NCBI GenBank assembly: GCA_015065455.1
Contig: SVQI01000005.1
Location: 1-35,725, forward strand
From: Oscillospiraceae bacterium
GTDB lineage: Bacteria > Bacillota > Clostridia > Oscillospirales > CAG-272
Direction: 5' to 3'
DNA length: 35,725 nt
Shown here: in pieces, positions 15,517 to 23,586 of the stretch
Layout: every line of letters starts with the position of its first letter
How positions within the stretch are numbered: position 1 is the stretch's first letter
Notes under the pieces: model-generated
What the model saw: the letters and a program-made list of their open reading frames with translations, nothing else
Databases searched by the model: none
What the model was told of the DNA's origin: nothing
Program-made: the position numbers and the translations under genes

Positions 15517-16731
15517 TTAAGTACGGTAATCGCCGTTGATTTTTACGTAATCGTACGTCAAATCACAGCCCCAAGCGGTTGCTTCTGCATTACCGTCGCC
15601 TGCAGTAATAAGAATTTCAATTTCTTTTTCAAGCAAGATTTCTTTTGCTTTTTCTTCGGAGAAATCAATTCCCGCACCGTTTTTACATACGTCAAGAGTT
15701 CCTTTAGATGAACGGAAAGAAACGTCAATTTTGTTTATGTCAACGTCAGCACCGCTGTAACCGATAGCACAGAGAACGCGTCCCCAGTTTGCGTCAGCGC
15801 CGAACATAGCCGCTTTGAGAAGGCTTGAACAAATAACGCTCTTTGCAATAATCTTTGCATTTTCTTCGTCTTTCGCATTTTTAACACTGCATTCAAGAAG
15901 CTTGGTAGCGCCTTCACCGTCTCCCGCAATCATACGGCAGAGGTGAATATTTACTGTATTGAGTGCTTCCATAAAGGAGTTGAAATCTTCTCCTTCAGCT
16001 GTAATTTCTGTGTTGCCTGCCTTGCCGTTTGCAAGAACTGTAACCATATCGTTTGTGGAAGTATCCCCGTCAACACTGATCATATTGAAAGTGTTTTTAA
16101 TGTCAGCTGAAAGCGCCTTTTGAAGCATTTCTGCAGAAATAGCGGCGTCGGTCGTAATAAATACGAGCATTGTTGCCATATTGGGATGTATCATACCGCT
16201 ACCCTTGGCAATGCCGCCAATGCGGCAAATTTTACCGCCAATTTCAAATTCAACGGCAATTTCCTTCATAGTTGTATCAGTTGTCATAATACCTTCAGCC
16301 GCATCCTGACCGCCGTTTTCAGAAAGGCTGCTTACAAGAGAGGGAACACCCGAAATAATGGGTTCAAGACTAAGCGGTTGACCGATTACGCCCGTTGAAG
16401 CAACGACAACGTCTTTTGCATTTATTTTAAGCTCATTTGCAAGAATATCGCACATTTTTTCTGCAACTTCAACACCGTTTGCGTTGCATGTGTTTGCATT
16501 TCCGCTGTTACAGATAACAGCCTGAGCTTTTCCGTCTGCAATATGGCTTTTTGTTACAAGAAGGGGAGCACCTTTAACGAGGTTAGTCGTATAAACTGCC
16601 GCCGCTGTTGCTACTGTATCACTGTATATCAATGCAAGGTCTTTTTTTGTGCGGTTTTTACGTATTCCACAGTGAACACCGCTCGCTTTAAAACCCTGCG
16701 CGGCACATATGCCGCCTGTAATTATCTTCAT
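15517..16731 (-). CDS. argJ: Bifunctional ornithine acetyltransferase / N-acetylglutamate synthase
   Basis: Transfers the acetyl group from N-acetylornithine to glutamate, closing the acetyl cycle; bifunctional forms also acetylate glutamate from acetyl-CoA. The 404-aa precursor carries KGSGMIHPNMATMLVF, where autocleavage occurs between A186 and the nucleophile T187, giving alpha and beta chains. Length fits the family. Its presence, with no argA or argE in the cluster, indicates the cyclic pathway. Whether the acetyl-CoA activity is present cannot be decided from sequence. The ATG lies 2 bp after the argC stop, with GGAGG inside the end of argC, pointing to coupling. Confidence 0.96.
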   Translation of the reverse strand: MKIITGGICAAQGFKASGVHCGIRKNRTKKDLALIYSDTVATAAAVYTTNLVKGAPLLVTKSHIADGKAQAVICNSGNANTCNANGVEVAEKMCDILANELKINAKDVVVASTGVIGQPLSLEPIISGVPSLVSSLSENGGQDAAEGIMTTDTTMKEIAVEFEIGGKICRIGGIAKGSGMIHPNMATMLVFITTDAAISAEMLQKALSADIKNTFNMISVDGDTSTNDMVTVLANGKAGNTEITAEGEDFNSFMEALNTVNIHLCRMIAGDGEGATKLLECSVKNAKDEENAKIIAKSVICSSLLKAAMFGADANWGRVLCAIGYSGADVDINKIDVSFRSSKGTLDVCKNGAGIDFSEEKAKEILLEKEIEILITAGDGNAEATAWGCDLTYDYVKINGDYRT

Positions 16732-16733
16732 AG

Positions 16734-17672
16734 TTATTTTTCCTCCGTAAGTTTAAGTCCTGTAGTCTCGTCTATACCCATAATAATGTTCATATTCTGG
16801 ATAGCGGAGCCCGAAGCTCCTTTTCCGAGATTGTCAAATCTTGCGACAAGCAAAATCCTTTCGTCGTTACCTTTGACCGTTATCTGCATATCGTCATAGT
16901 CCGAAAAACTCGAAGCTGACATAAATCCGCCTTCTTTTTCTTCGCTTTCGTCAAAACGAATAAGACCTTTTTTGTATACATTTCTGTAAACGTTTTTAAT
17001 GTCTTCGACTGTTCCGTTTATATCCTTTGCGAACAGGGGAACTGTAACCTCCATGCCGCTGTAATAGTCTGCAACGATAGGGCAGAACACTGGAGCATTA
17101 TCAAGTCCGCATATTGCAACCATTTCTTTTAAGTGCTTGTGTTGCTGTGTTAATGCGTACTGTCTGGGCGCATCAAGTAAAGAGCAACGATCAGCCGACT
17201 CATATTCGGCAATCATTTTTTTTCCGCCGCCGGAGTATCCGGTTAGAGAAAATGCCGTAAGGTTTACGTTGCTGTTTATCAGTCCCGCCTTAACGAGAGG
17301 CTGAACGAGAGCAACAAATCCGCTTGCGTGGCAACCGGGATTTGCAACGCGTTTTGATGTTGCAATTCTTTCTCTGAAGTCAGAAAGCTCGGGGAATCCG
17401 TAAGTCCAACCTGCCGATGTTCTGTGCGCGGTTGAAGTATCAATTATTGCTGTATTGGTATTTGTGACAAGCGGGATAGTATCTATTGCCGCTTGATCGG
17501 GAAGGCAGAGAAAAGCAATATCGCATGAATTTAACGCTTCTTTTCTGCATTCAGTATCTTTTCTTTTTTCGTCATCTAGAATGATAAGCTCGATATCTTT
17601 TCTTGCTGAAAGTCTATCGTATATACGAAGGCCTGTTGTGCCGGCGCTTCCGTCTATAAATATTTTTGTCAT
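16734..17672 (-). CDS. argC: N-acetyl-gamma-glutamyl-phosphate reductase, short type 2 form
   Basis: NADPH-dependent reduction of N-acetylglutamyl phosphate to the semialdehyde, third step of arginine synthesis. The 312-aa protein has the nucleotide loop FIDGSAGTTGLRIYDRL (5-21) and the catalytic cysteine C114 in NPGCHASGF. It belongs to the shorter type 2 group (about 310 aa, GSAGTTG start), not the type 1 form (about 345 aa) usual in Firmicutes. The ATG overlaps the argH stop by 4 bp. The enzyme call is firm; the subtype comes from length and N-terminal motif. Confidence 0.94.
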   Translation of the reverse strand: MTKIFIDGSAGTTGLRIYDRLSARKDIELIILDDEKRKDTECRKEALNSCDIAFLCLPDQAAIDTIPLVTNTNTAIIDTSTAHRTSAGWTYGFPELSDFRERIATSKRVANPGCHASGFVALVQPLVKAGLINSNVNLTAFSLTGYSGGGKKMIAEYESADRCSLLDAPRQYALTQQHKHLKEMVAICGLDNAPVFCPIVADYYSGMEVTVPLFAKDINGTVEDIKNVYRNVYKKGLIRFDESEEKEGGFMSASSFSDYDDMQITVKGNDERILLVARFDNLGKGASGSAIQNMNIIMGIDETTGLKLTEEK

Positions 17673-19045
17673 TTTGCCAAAATCTCTTTCACGTATTTGA
17701 TTTGCGCTTCAACGGAGGCAACGGACGTTCCGCCAACGCTTATTCTTTTTTCAACGCATGTCTTCAAGTCAATTTCATTGTATAAATCTTCTTCAAAAAC
17801 ATCGCTGTATTTTTTGTATTCGGAGAGGGGAAGTGTTTCAAGAACCTGACCGTTCTTTATGCAGTCGGCAACAATTCCGCCTGATATCTTGTATGCCTGT
17901 CTGAAAGGCATACCTTTTTTTACAAGATAGTCTGCAAGGTCGGTCGCATTAATAAATCCTTTTTGCGCCGCTTTAAGCATGTTTTCGGGAATAGCTTTCA
18001 TAGTTTCGATCATTCCCTTTGTAATATCAAGGCACATAATAACGGTTTCGACCGAGTCGAATACACATTCCTTATCTTCCTGCATATCCTTGTTATATGC
18101 CAAAGGCAGACCCTTAAGGGCTGTAAGAAGTGTAATAAGATCTCCGTAAACTCTACCTGTTTTTCCTCTTACCAATTCTGCCATATCGGGATTCTTCTTC
18201 TGAGGCATAATAGACGAGCCTGTTGTGTATGAATCGGAAAGCTCAATAAACTTGAATTCCCAGCTTGACCAGAGAATAAGTTCTTCGGAGAATCTTGAAA
18301 GGTGCATCATAATAAGAGCGATGTTACTCATAAGCTCGACACTGAAGTCTCTGTCGGAAACGCCGTCAAGACTGTTGAGGGTTATTCCGTCAAATCCAAG
18401 CAGTTCGGCTTCATAAAAACGGTCAGTGTTATAGGTAGTTCCCGCCAAAGCACAACAACCGATGGGAGAAACGTTCATTCTCTTTCTGCAATCGCGGAGT
18501 CTGTCGATGTCGCGCAAAAGCATCATCGCATAAGCCATAAGATGATGGCCGAAGGTGATAGGCTGTGCTCTTTGGAGATGTGTGTATCCGGGCATAATTG
18601 CGGATTTGTATTCTTCTGCCTTTTCTGTGTAGGCATTTACAAGCGCCGTTGCTTTCTCGATCATTTCATCGGTACGCGAGCGCAAATACATACGCAAATC
18701 AAGTGCAACCTGATCGTTTCTGCTTCTTGCTGTATGAAGTTTTTTGCCTACGTCTCCAATTCTTTCTGTAAGAACCTGTTCGACAAACATATGTATGTCT
18801 TCGCAGTCGGGATCAAAATCGAGAATGCCGTTGTCTATATCCGAAAGAATACCTTCGAGGCCTGCTATAAGTGCATCAGCGTCGCTGTTTTCTATAATTC
18901 CGCATTTAGAAAGCATCTTTGCATGAGCAATGCTTCCGGTAATATCCTCGCGGTACATTTTGCTGTCAAATCTTATAGATGAGTTGAAGTCGTCGGCGAG
19001 TTTTTCGGTAATTCCGCCTGTTCTTCCTGCCCACATCTTTGCCAT
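17669..19045 (-). CDS. argH: Argininosuccinate lyase
   Basis: Splits argininosuccinate into arginine and fumarate, the last pathway step. It is a tetrameric fumarase/aspartase-superfamily enzyme of 458 aa. It shows SRNDQVALDLRMYLR near 112-126, TPGYTHLQRAQP-type region near 157-168 (acid/base histidine), and the superfamily signature GSSIMPQKKNPDMAELVRG near 280-298, whose serine is the catalytic base. Ends and length match the family. AGGAGTG precedes the ATG at a rather long distance (about 11 bp). A stem-loop lies between argG and this gene; the argH stop overlaps the argC start. Confidence 0.96.
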   Translation of the reverse strand: MAKMWAGRTGGITEKLADDFNSSIRFDSKMYREDITGSIAHAKMLSKCGIIENSDADALIAGLEGILSDIDNGILDFDPDCEDIHMFVEQVLTERIGDVGKKLHTARSRNDQVALDLRMYLRSRTDEMIEKATALVNAYTEKAEEYKSAIMPGYTHLQRAQPITFGHHLMAYAMMLLRDIDRLRDCRKRMNVSPIGCCALAGTTYNTDRFYEAELLGFDGITLNSLDGVSDRDFSVELMSNIALIMMHLSRFSEELILWSSWEFKFIELSDSYTTGSSIMPQKKNPDMAELVRGKTGRVYGDLITLLTALKGLPLAYNKDMQEDKECVFDSVETVIMCLDITKGMIETMKAIPENMLKAAQKGFINATDLADYLVKKGMPFRQAYKISGGIVADCIKNGQVLETLPLSEYKKYSDVFEEDLYNEIDLKTCVEKRISVGGTSVASVEAQIKYVKEILAK

Positions 19046-19066
19046 AGAGAAAATTCACTCCTATCA

Positions 19067-19113
19067 ATTAAAAAAGGGTATAAGGGACTTTCGTTTTTTC
19101 GACAGTCCCTTAT
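19067..19113 (-). promoter_or_regulatory. Stem-loop with delayed U-run between argG and argH
   Basis: Minus strand: ATAAGGGACT (19113-19104), loop with an inner TCG/CGA pairing, AGTCCCTTAT (19089-19080), then ACCC and six T (to about 19069). It resembles a weak terminator or processing site inside the operon and could lower argHCJBDF expression relative to argG, or protect the argG mRNA 3' end. Confidence 0.6.
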
Positions 19114-19129
19114 CGTAATTCAGTTTAAA

Positions 19130-20353
19130 TTATTTGTTGTTTTTCTTGTCAACGAGAGCCTGAACAGTGATGGGAAGACCGTAGAGATTGATAAAGCCTT
19201 CTGCATCCTTCTGGTTGTAGTCGCTTTCGCCGAACGTAGCGATCTCTTCGCTGTAAAGTGTGTAAGGGCTCCATACGCCAGCGTTGATCATATTCCCCTT
19301 GTAAAGCTTAAGGCGTACTTTACCTGTAACGTTTTCCTGTGTCTTATCAACAAATGCGCTCAAAGCTTCACGGAGAGGTGTAAACCACTGACCGTTGTAA
19401 ACGAGTTCTGCAAAAGTGATGGACAATCTCTGCTTTTCGTGGAGTGTCATCTTGTCAAGGCAGATGCTTTCGAGTACACTGTGAGCCTTGTAAAGAATTG
19501 TACCTCCGGGAGTTTCATATACGCCGCGGCACTTCATACCAACGAGACGGTTTTCTACGATGTCGATAATGCCGATGCCGTTTGCTCCGCCGATTTCGTT
19601 AAGCTTGAGAATAATGTTCTTTGCAGACATCTTTTCTCCGTTGAGTGCAACGGGAGCGCCCTTTTCAAAATCAATTGTAACGTATGTAGGAACGTCAGGA
19701 GCCTTGATGGGGGAAACGCCCATTTCAAGAAATCCTTCTTTTTCGTACATAGGTTCGTTACCTGTATCTTCGAGGTCCATACCTTCATGTGAAAGGTGCC
19801 AGAGGTTTTTATCCTTGGAGTAGTTTGTTTCTCTGTTTATCTTAAGGGGAATGTTGTGAGCTTCAGCGTATTCGATTTCTTCTTCACGAGATTTGATATC
19901 CCATTCTCTCCAGGGAGCGATGATAGGCATATCGGGAGCGAAGCGTTTGATTGTAAGTTCAAAACGAACCTGGTCATTACCCTTACCTGTACATCCGTGG
20001 CAGATAGCGTCTGCGCCTTCCTTGATTGCAATGTCAACGAGTGCCTTTGCAATGCAGGGACGAGCGTGGCTTGTACCGAGAAGGTATTCTTCGTATACAG
20101 CGCCTGCCTTCATTGTGGGAATAATATATTCGTCAACGTATTCGTCTGTAAGGTCGAGAACGTAGAGCTTGGAAGCGCCTGTCTTGATTGCCTTTTCTTC
20201 AAGACCTTCAAGTTCGTCAGCCTGTCCAACGTTACCGGAAACTGCAATAACCTCGCAGTTGTTGTAGTTTTCCTTCAACCACGGGATAATAATTGATGTA
20301 TCAAGACCGCCTGAATATGCAAGTACGACTTTTTTGATGTTTTCCTTATTCAT
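19130..20353 (-). CDS. argG: Argininosuccinate synthase
   Basis: ATP-dependent joining of citrulline and aspartate to argininosuccinate. The 407-aa protein has the N-type ATP pyrophosphatase loop [11 protein letters not shown] (12-22), [11 protein letters not shown] (near 40-50), [14 protein letters not shown] (near 115-130) and SPIKAPD. Type and length match the standard bacterial enzyme. AAGGAGAT lies 10 bp before the ATG. It is the first gene of the seven-gene arg operon, directly after a promoter with two ARG-box-like palindromes, so it should be arginine-repressed. An 85-bp gap with a stem-loop separates it from argH. Confidence 0.97.
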   Translation of the reverse strand: MNKENIKKVVLAYSGGLDTSIIIPWLKENYNNCEVIAVSGNVGQADELEGLEEKAIKTGASKLYVLDLTDEYVDEYIIPTMKAGAVYEEYLLGTSHARPCIAKALVDIAIKEGADAICHGCTGKGNDQVRFELTIKRFAPDMPIIAPWREWDIKSREEEIEYAEAHNIPLKINRETNYSKDKNLWHLSHEGMDLEDTGNEPMYEKEGFLEMGVSPIKAPDVPTYVTIDFEKGAPVALNGEKMSAKNIILKLNEIGGANGIGIIDIVENRLVGMKCRGVYETPGGTILYKAHSVLESICLDKMTLHEKQRLSITFAELVYNGQWFTPLREALSAFVDKTQENVTGKVRLKLYKGNMINAGVWSPYTLYSEEIATFGESDYNQKDAEGFINLYGLPITVQALVDKKNNK

Positions 20354-20370
20354 AATATCTTATCTCCTTG

Positions 20371-20384
20371 TGCATAAATATGCA
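20371..20384 (-). promoter_or_regulatory. Candidate ARG box 2, in the argG 5' leader
   Basis: TGCATAAATATGCA: half-sites TGCAT and ATGCA around a 4-bp AT core, the same geometry as the ArgR/AhrC box (TGAAT-N4-ATTCA). It lies just upstream of the argG ribosome binding site (20362-20369), downstream of the expected transcript start near 20401. Confidence 0.6.
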
Positions 20385-20394
20385 TTAAATTCTT

Positions 20395-20408
20395 TGAATA
20401 TGCATACA
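20395..20408 (-). promoter_or_regulatory. Candidate ARG box 1, overlapping the argG start site
   Basis: Minus strand TGTATGCATATTCA: half-sites TGTAT and ATTCA with a 4-bp centre, matching the ARG-box geometry. It overlaps the -10 edge and the expected transcription start, so ArgR binding would block initiation. Centre-to-centre distance to box 2 is 24 bp. Confidence 0.6.
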
Positions 20409-20436
20409 TTATACGCTCGATATTCATATTTGTCAA
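20408..20436 (-). promoter_or_regulatory. Promoter of the arg operon
   Basis: Minus strand: TTGACA (20431-20436), 17-bp spacer, TATAAT (20408-20413), full consensus. The spacer contains ATGAATAT, a further ARG-type half-site. Confidence 0.9.
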
Positions 20437-20540
20437 GCGTTTGTTACAAATATTTCCGAAATTCATAATTTGTTTACATTCACAAAAACACACCCACAAA
20501 AAAACAGTATAAATACATATATTTTTATGTAATATACACA

Positions 20541-20576
20541 AAAACACACTCCGCCAAAACTACTTTAGCGGAGTGT
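20541..20576 (-). terminator. Terminator of D-alanine aminotransferase gene
   Basis: ACACTCCGC (20546-20554) and GCGGAGTGT (20568-20576) form a 9-bp stem with a 13-nt loop. On the minus strand it is followed by GTTTTTG. The U-run is short. Confidence 0.65.
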
Positions 20577-20590
20577 AAAATCACTATAAA

Positions 20591-20625
20591 TGCATAAAAT
20601 CTGGAATATGCATAAAATTATGCAT
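20591..20625. repeat. TGCATAA-type repeats at the 3' end of dat
   Basis: TGCATAAAAT (20591-20600) and the inverted repeat ATGCATAAAATTATGCAT (20608-20625), which overlaps the dat stop codon (20618-20620). Their half-sites are those of the candidate ARG boxes at argG 200 bp away, but the spacing between half-sites is 6 bp rather than 4. Possible remote ArgR site or coincidence. Confidence 0.4.
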
Positions 20626-21460
20626 TAAGTCCGTATTTTTCAAAGTACAAGGTCTGCAATCTCTTAACAAGCTCGGGGTTCTTTCCGCCAGCCTTCTTGC
20701 CGTCTATCTCGTCTGCAGCAAGGAGAACGGTGGTCGTACTCGCAATCATAATCTCGTCAGCTCCAAAAAGCTCGTCGAGAGTAAACTGCCTTTCCTCGCA
20801 GGGAATATTGTTTTCTCTGCATATTTCAAGAACGTGCTTACGTGTAATGCTGGGAAGTATAAGGTTAGAAAGAGGGTGGGTAATTACCTTTCCGTCTTTT
20901 ATAATGATCGTGCTTGTATGAGAGCCTTCCGTTACGATGTCACCTCTATGTAAAATAGCTTCATCACAGCCCGCCTGTTTTGCTGCTTCACTTGCAAGAA
21001 CGTTCGGAATAAGGTTGATAGTCTTAATGTTGCAGAGGTAAAATCTGTTATCTTCCTGTGTCAAAAGCTTAACCTTTTTTGACTGATCTCCAATTTTCTT
21101 GGGGGTTATATAAGCAAAAAGGGAAGGCTTTTTACATTCAGGGAAAATGTGGTTACGAAGAGCTGTACCTCTTGACATCTGCCAATAAAGAATAAAATCT
21201 TTTTCGTCCTTATCAGCATGCTCGATTATAGTATTAAAAATCTCTTCCATTTCCTCGTAGGTCTTGTCGATTTCAATTTTTAAAAGCTTACAGCTGTTAA
21301 AAAATCTGTCGAGGTGGTCTTTAAGCGCAACAGGCTTTCTGTTGTGGATAAAAGCAACATCGTAAACTCCGTCGCCAAAGTATACTGCGCGGTCAAGTGC
21401 GGGGATTTTCAGTTCTTCAAGAGCGGCGATCTCGCCGTTATAGTAACCAACGTTTTTCAT
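20618..21460 (-). CDS. dat: D-alanine aminotransferase (class IV PLP aminotransferase)
   Basis: Interconverts D-alanine plus 2-oxoglutarate with D-glutamate plus pyruvate, supplying D-glutamate or D-alanine for peptidoglycan. The 280-aa fold-type IV protein has AVYFGDGVYDV (26-36), the R-G-x-A-x-R-x-H-x-FP segment in SRGTALRNHIFPE characteristic of D-amino acid aminotransferases, the Schiff-base lysine in KTINLIPNVLASEAAKQAGCDEAILHR, the glutamate in DIVTEGSHTS, and the late STTTVLL phosphate-contact segment. The RNH motif favours it over branched-chain (IlvE) and 4-amino-4-deoxychorismate lyase homologues, but the substrate is not proven. AAAGGAGAAG precedes the ATG; it lies 74 bp after comM and may be co-transcribed. 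Confidence 0.88.
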   Translation of the reverse strand: MKNVGYYNGEIAALEELKIPALDRAVYFGDGVYDVAFIHNRKPVALKDHLDRFFNSCKLLKIEIDKTYEEMEEIFNTIIEHADKDEKDFILYWQMSRGTALRNHIFPECKKPSLFAYITPKKIGDQSKKVKLLTQEDNRFYLCNIKTINLIPNVLASEAAKQAGCDEAILHRGDIVTEGSHTSTIIIKDGKVITHPLSNLILPSITRKHVLEICRENNIPCEERQFTLDELFGADEIMIASTTTVLLAADEIDGKKAGGKNPELVKRLQTLYFEKYGLNA

Positions 21461-21534
21461 AAAAATCTTCTCCTTTATATCTGAATGAAGTATATTTCAC
21501 AAAAATTAAATTTATATATTCTATTAAATATTAT

Positions 21535-23085
21535 TCAGGAAAAATATTTTCTGTCAAGTGAACGGAGCTGAATGGCTTCGGCAATATGTTTTACAAGTAT
21601 TCTGTCGCTGTCATCAAGGTCGGCAATAGTGAGAGCTACACGCAAAATTCTGTCATATCCTCTTGCTGACATACCCATTTTTTCAAAAGCGGCGCGAAGA
21701 AGGTTGTGCGCATCTGAATCAAGAACACAGTATTTTCTAATCAACGTACTGGTCATATCGGCATTAGAAAAAATAGGTTTTCCTGAATAAGTAGTATCAT
21801 TCTTAAATCTTTCCACAGCTCTTGCGCGGGCTTTGTCAACCCTTTCTCTTATAACAGCCGAGCTTTCCGACGGTCTTGAGTCAGACAGTTCGTTATAAGA
21901 AAGGGAAGAAACTTCGAGCTGAATATCTATTCTGTCTATAAGCGGTCCGCTTATTTTTGATATGTATTTCTTTATATCCTCGGGTTTGCACGTACATTTG
22001 TGTGTCGGGTGTCCGTAATAACCGCATTTACATGGGTTCATAGCGCAAACGAGCATAAAGCTTGAGGGAAACGTAAAGTGCCCCGCCGCTCTCGTGATCG
22101 TAATACTGCCGTCTTCCAGCGGCTGACGTAAAACCTCTGTAGCGCTTTTATTAAATTCGGGGAGCTCGTCAAGGAATAGTATTCCGTTATGAGCAAGTGA
22201 TAGCTCTCCGGGCATAGGAATCTTTCCTCCGCCTGCCAAAGCAACCGACGACATAGTGTGATGAGGGGAGCGGAACGGTCTTTCAACAACAAGAGAGCCG
22301 TTTGGAAGTGTTCCCGAAATAGAATGAATCTTTGTTGTTTCTAATGCTTCTTCAAAGGTTATTTTCGGCAAGATAGAGGGTATTCTCTTTGCGAGCATAC
22401 TTTTTCCCGTTCCGGGAGGACCTATAAGAAGTATATTATGATTTCCCGCCGCCGCTATCTCAAGGGCGCGCTTTGCCTTTTCCTGACCCTTTACGTCGGA
22501 AAAATCCATTATAGTATTATCGCGCTGTTTTTCGAAAATGGATTTGTCAAATTCTACGGGGGGAATAAACTTTTTGCCGTTAAGATGCTCAACGAGTTCG
22601 CGTATGTTGTGTACGGGGTATGCTTTTATACCGGAGACGACAGAGGCCTCTTTTGCATTGTCAAAGGGAACGAAAATCTCTTTCCTTCCTTTCTCTCTCG
22701 CAGAAAGAACCATTGACAAAACACCTCTGATAGCTCTGAAGCTTCCTGACATAGATAGTTCACCGATAAAGCATTTATCCTCAAAGTCAGTCGATTTTTT
22801 TATCATTCCGCCGCTGTGTAAAACGGAGGTAAGAAGTGCCATATCGTAAGTAGAGCCTTCCTTTTTCATATCAGCCGGAGCGAGATTTATTACGATGGCT
22901 GAATCGGGAAACATAAAGCCGCTGTTTTCAAGTGCCGCCTGAATTCTTTTTTCCGCTTCTTTTACGGCAGCGTCGGGGAGTCCCACAATTTCAAAGCAGG
23001 GAAGTTTATCCTGCATATTACATTCAACTATAACTTCAAAACCGTCTATTCCCATTATTCCCGATGAATAAACTGTAGATAGCAT
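21535..23085 (-). CDS. comM: YifB/ComM family Mg-chelatase-like AAA+ ATPase
   Basis: AAA+ hexameric helicase-like protein; in naturally competent Gram-negatives ComM promotes branch migration during integration of incoming DNA. The 516-aa protein has an N-terminal Lon-protease-like domain (GIDGFEVIVECNMQDKLPCFEIVGLPDAAVKEAEKR, 12-47), Walker A GPPGTGKS (222-229), Walker B FLDELPEF with the family signature around it, a cysteine cluster in AMNPCKCGYYGHPTHKCTC, and a C-terminal Mg-chelatase subdomain. It is widespread in bacteria not known to be competent, so its role here is unproven. It has its own promoter and is followed by dat. Confidence 0.94.
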   Translation of the reverse strand: MLSTVYSSGIMGIDGFEVIVECNMQDKLPCFEIVGLPDAAVKEAEKRIQAALENSGFMFPDSAIVINLAPADMKKEGSTYDMALLTSVLHSGGMIKKSTDFEDKCFIGELSMSGSFRAIRGVLSMVLSAREKGRKEIFVPFDNAKEASVVSGIKAYPVHNIRELVEHLNGKKFIPPVEFDKSIFEKQRDNTIMDFSDVKGQEKAKRALEIAAAGNHNILLIGPPGTGKSMLAKRIPSILPKITFEEALETTKIHSISGTLPNGSLVVERPFRSPHHTMSSVALAGGGKIPMPGELSLAHNGILFLDELPEFNKSATEVLRQPLEDGSITITRAAGHFTFPSSFMLVCAMNPCKCGYYGHPTHKCTCKPEDIKKYISKISGPLIDRIDIQLEVSSLSYNELSDSRPSESSAVIRERVDKARARAVERFKNDTTYSGKPIFSNADMTSTLIRKYCVLDSDAHNLLRAAFEKMGMSARGYDRILRVALTIADLDDSDRILVKHIAEAIQLRSLDRKYFS

Positions 23086-23147
23086 TTATACTCACTCCAA
23101 AAAAATCAAATTATGTCAAAAGTAAAGAAAAGCATCTTTATTTAAAT

Positions 23148-23176
23148 ATTATATCACAGCGTAATACTTTTTGCAA
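23148..23176 (-). promoter_or_regulatory. Promoter of comM
   Basis: Minus strand: TTGCAA (23171-23176), 17-bp spacer, TATAAT (23148-23153) with extended -10 (TGA upstream). Confidence 0.75.
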
Positions 23177-23221
23177 CAAATTTAACGTGATATTATTACT
23201 GTTTTATACTGTAAAAATTTA

Positions 23222-23255
23222 AAAACCCTCTCAGGTAAGAACCTGAAAGGGTTTT
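23222..23255 (-). terminator. Terminator of rpsU
   Basis: AAAACCCT (23222-23229), one mismatch, TCAGGT (23231-23236), loop AAGA, ACCTGA (23241-23246), AGGGTTTT (23248-23255). On the minus strand the stem ends in TTTTTAAATTTTT. Confidence 0.88.
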
Positions 23256-23283
23256 AGTTGTTCAAAGTGAAATCTTAACGTAA

Positions 23284-23460
23284 TTATTTGAACTTACGTT
23301 TACGAGCTGCTTCGGATTTCTTCTTGCGTTTTACGCTGGGCTTCTCATAATGCTCTCTCTTACGGAGTTCAGCAAGAACACCGGATTTAGCACACTGTCT
23401 TTTGAATCTACGAAGAGCACTGTCAAGTGATTCATTTTCTTTGACTTTAATTTCTGCCAT
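23284..23460 (-). CDS. rpsU: 30S ribosomal protein S21
   Basis: Small basic ribosomal subunit protein, 58 aa, starting [20 protein letters not shown] and ending in the lysine/arginine-rich [15 protein letters not shown] tail. The family pattern ([26 protein letters not shown] split over residues 10-35) is clear and the length is normal. A strong GGAGGGAGGG ribosome binding site lies upstream. It is a single gene between its own consensus promoter and its own terminator. In Bacteroidota and Bacillota S21 affects initiation on particular mRNAs. Confidence 0.97.
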   Translation of the reverse strand: MAEIKVKENESLDSALRRFKRQCAKSGVLAELRKREHYEKPSVKRKKKSEAARKRKFK

Positions 23461-23516
23461 TTTGTTTTCCCTCCCTCCATACTATGGAAAAGAGAATGTC
23501 ACCATTCCTACAGAAC

Positions 23517-23545
23517 ATTATACTCTTTTGCCTTTAATATGTCAA
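23517..23545 (-). promoter_or_regulatory. Promoter of rpsU
   Basis: Minus strand: TTGACA (23540-23545), 17-bp spacer, TATAAT (23517-23522), full consensus, about 60 bp from the ATG. Confidence 0.9.
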
Positions 23546-23586
23546 TAGTTTATTTATCATTTTTTTCATAAAATGTATAAATATCT

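Noticed and set aside
18302..18982. Open frame of 226 codons on the plus strand inside argH
   Set aside because: Antisense to argH, no ribosome binding site, no recognisable motif.
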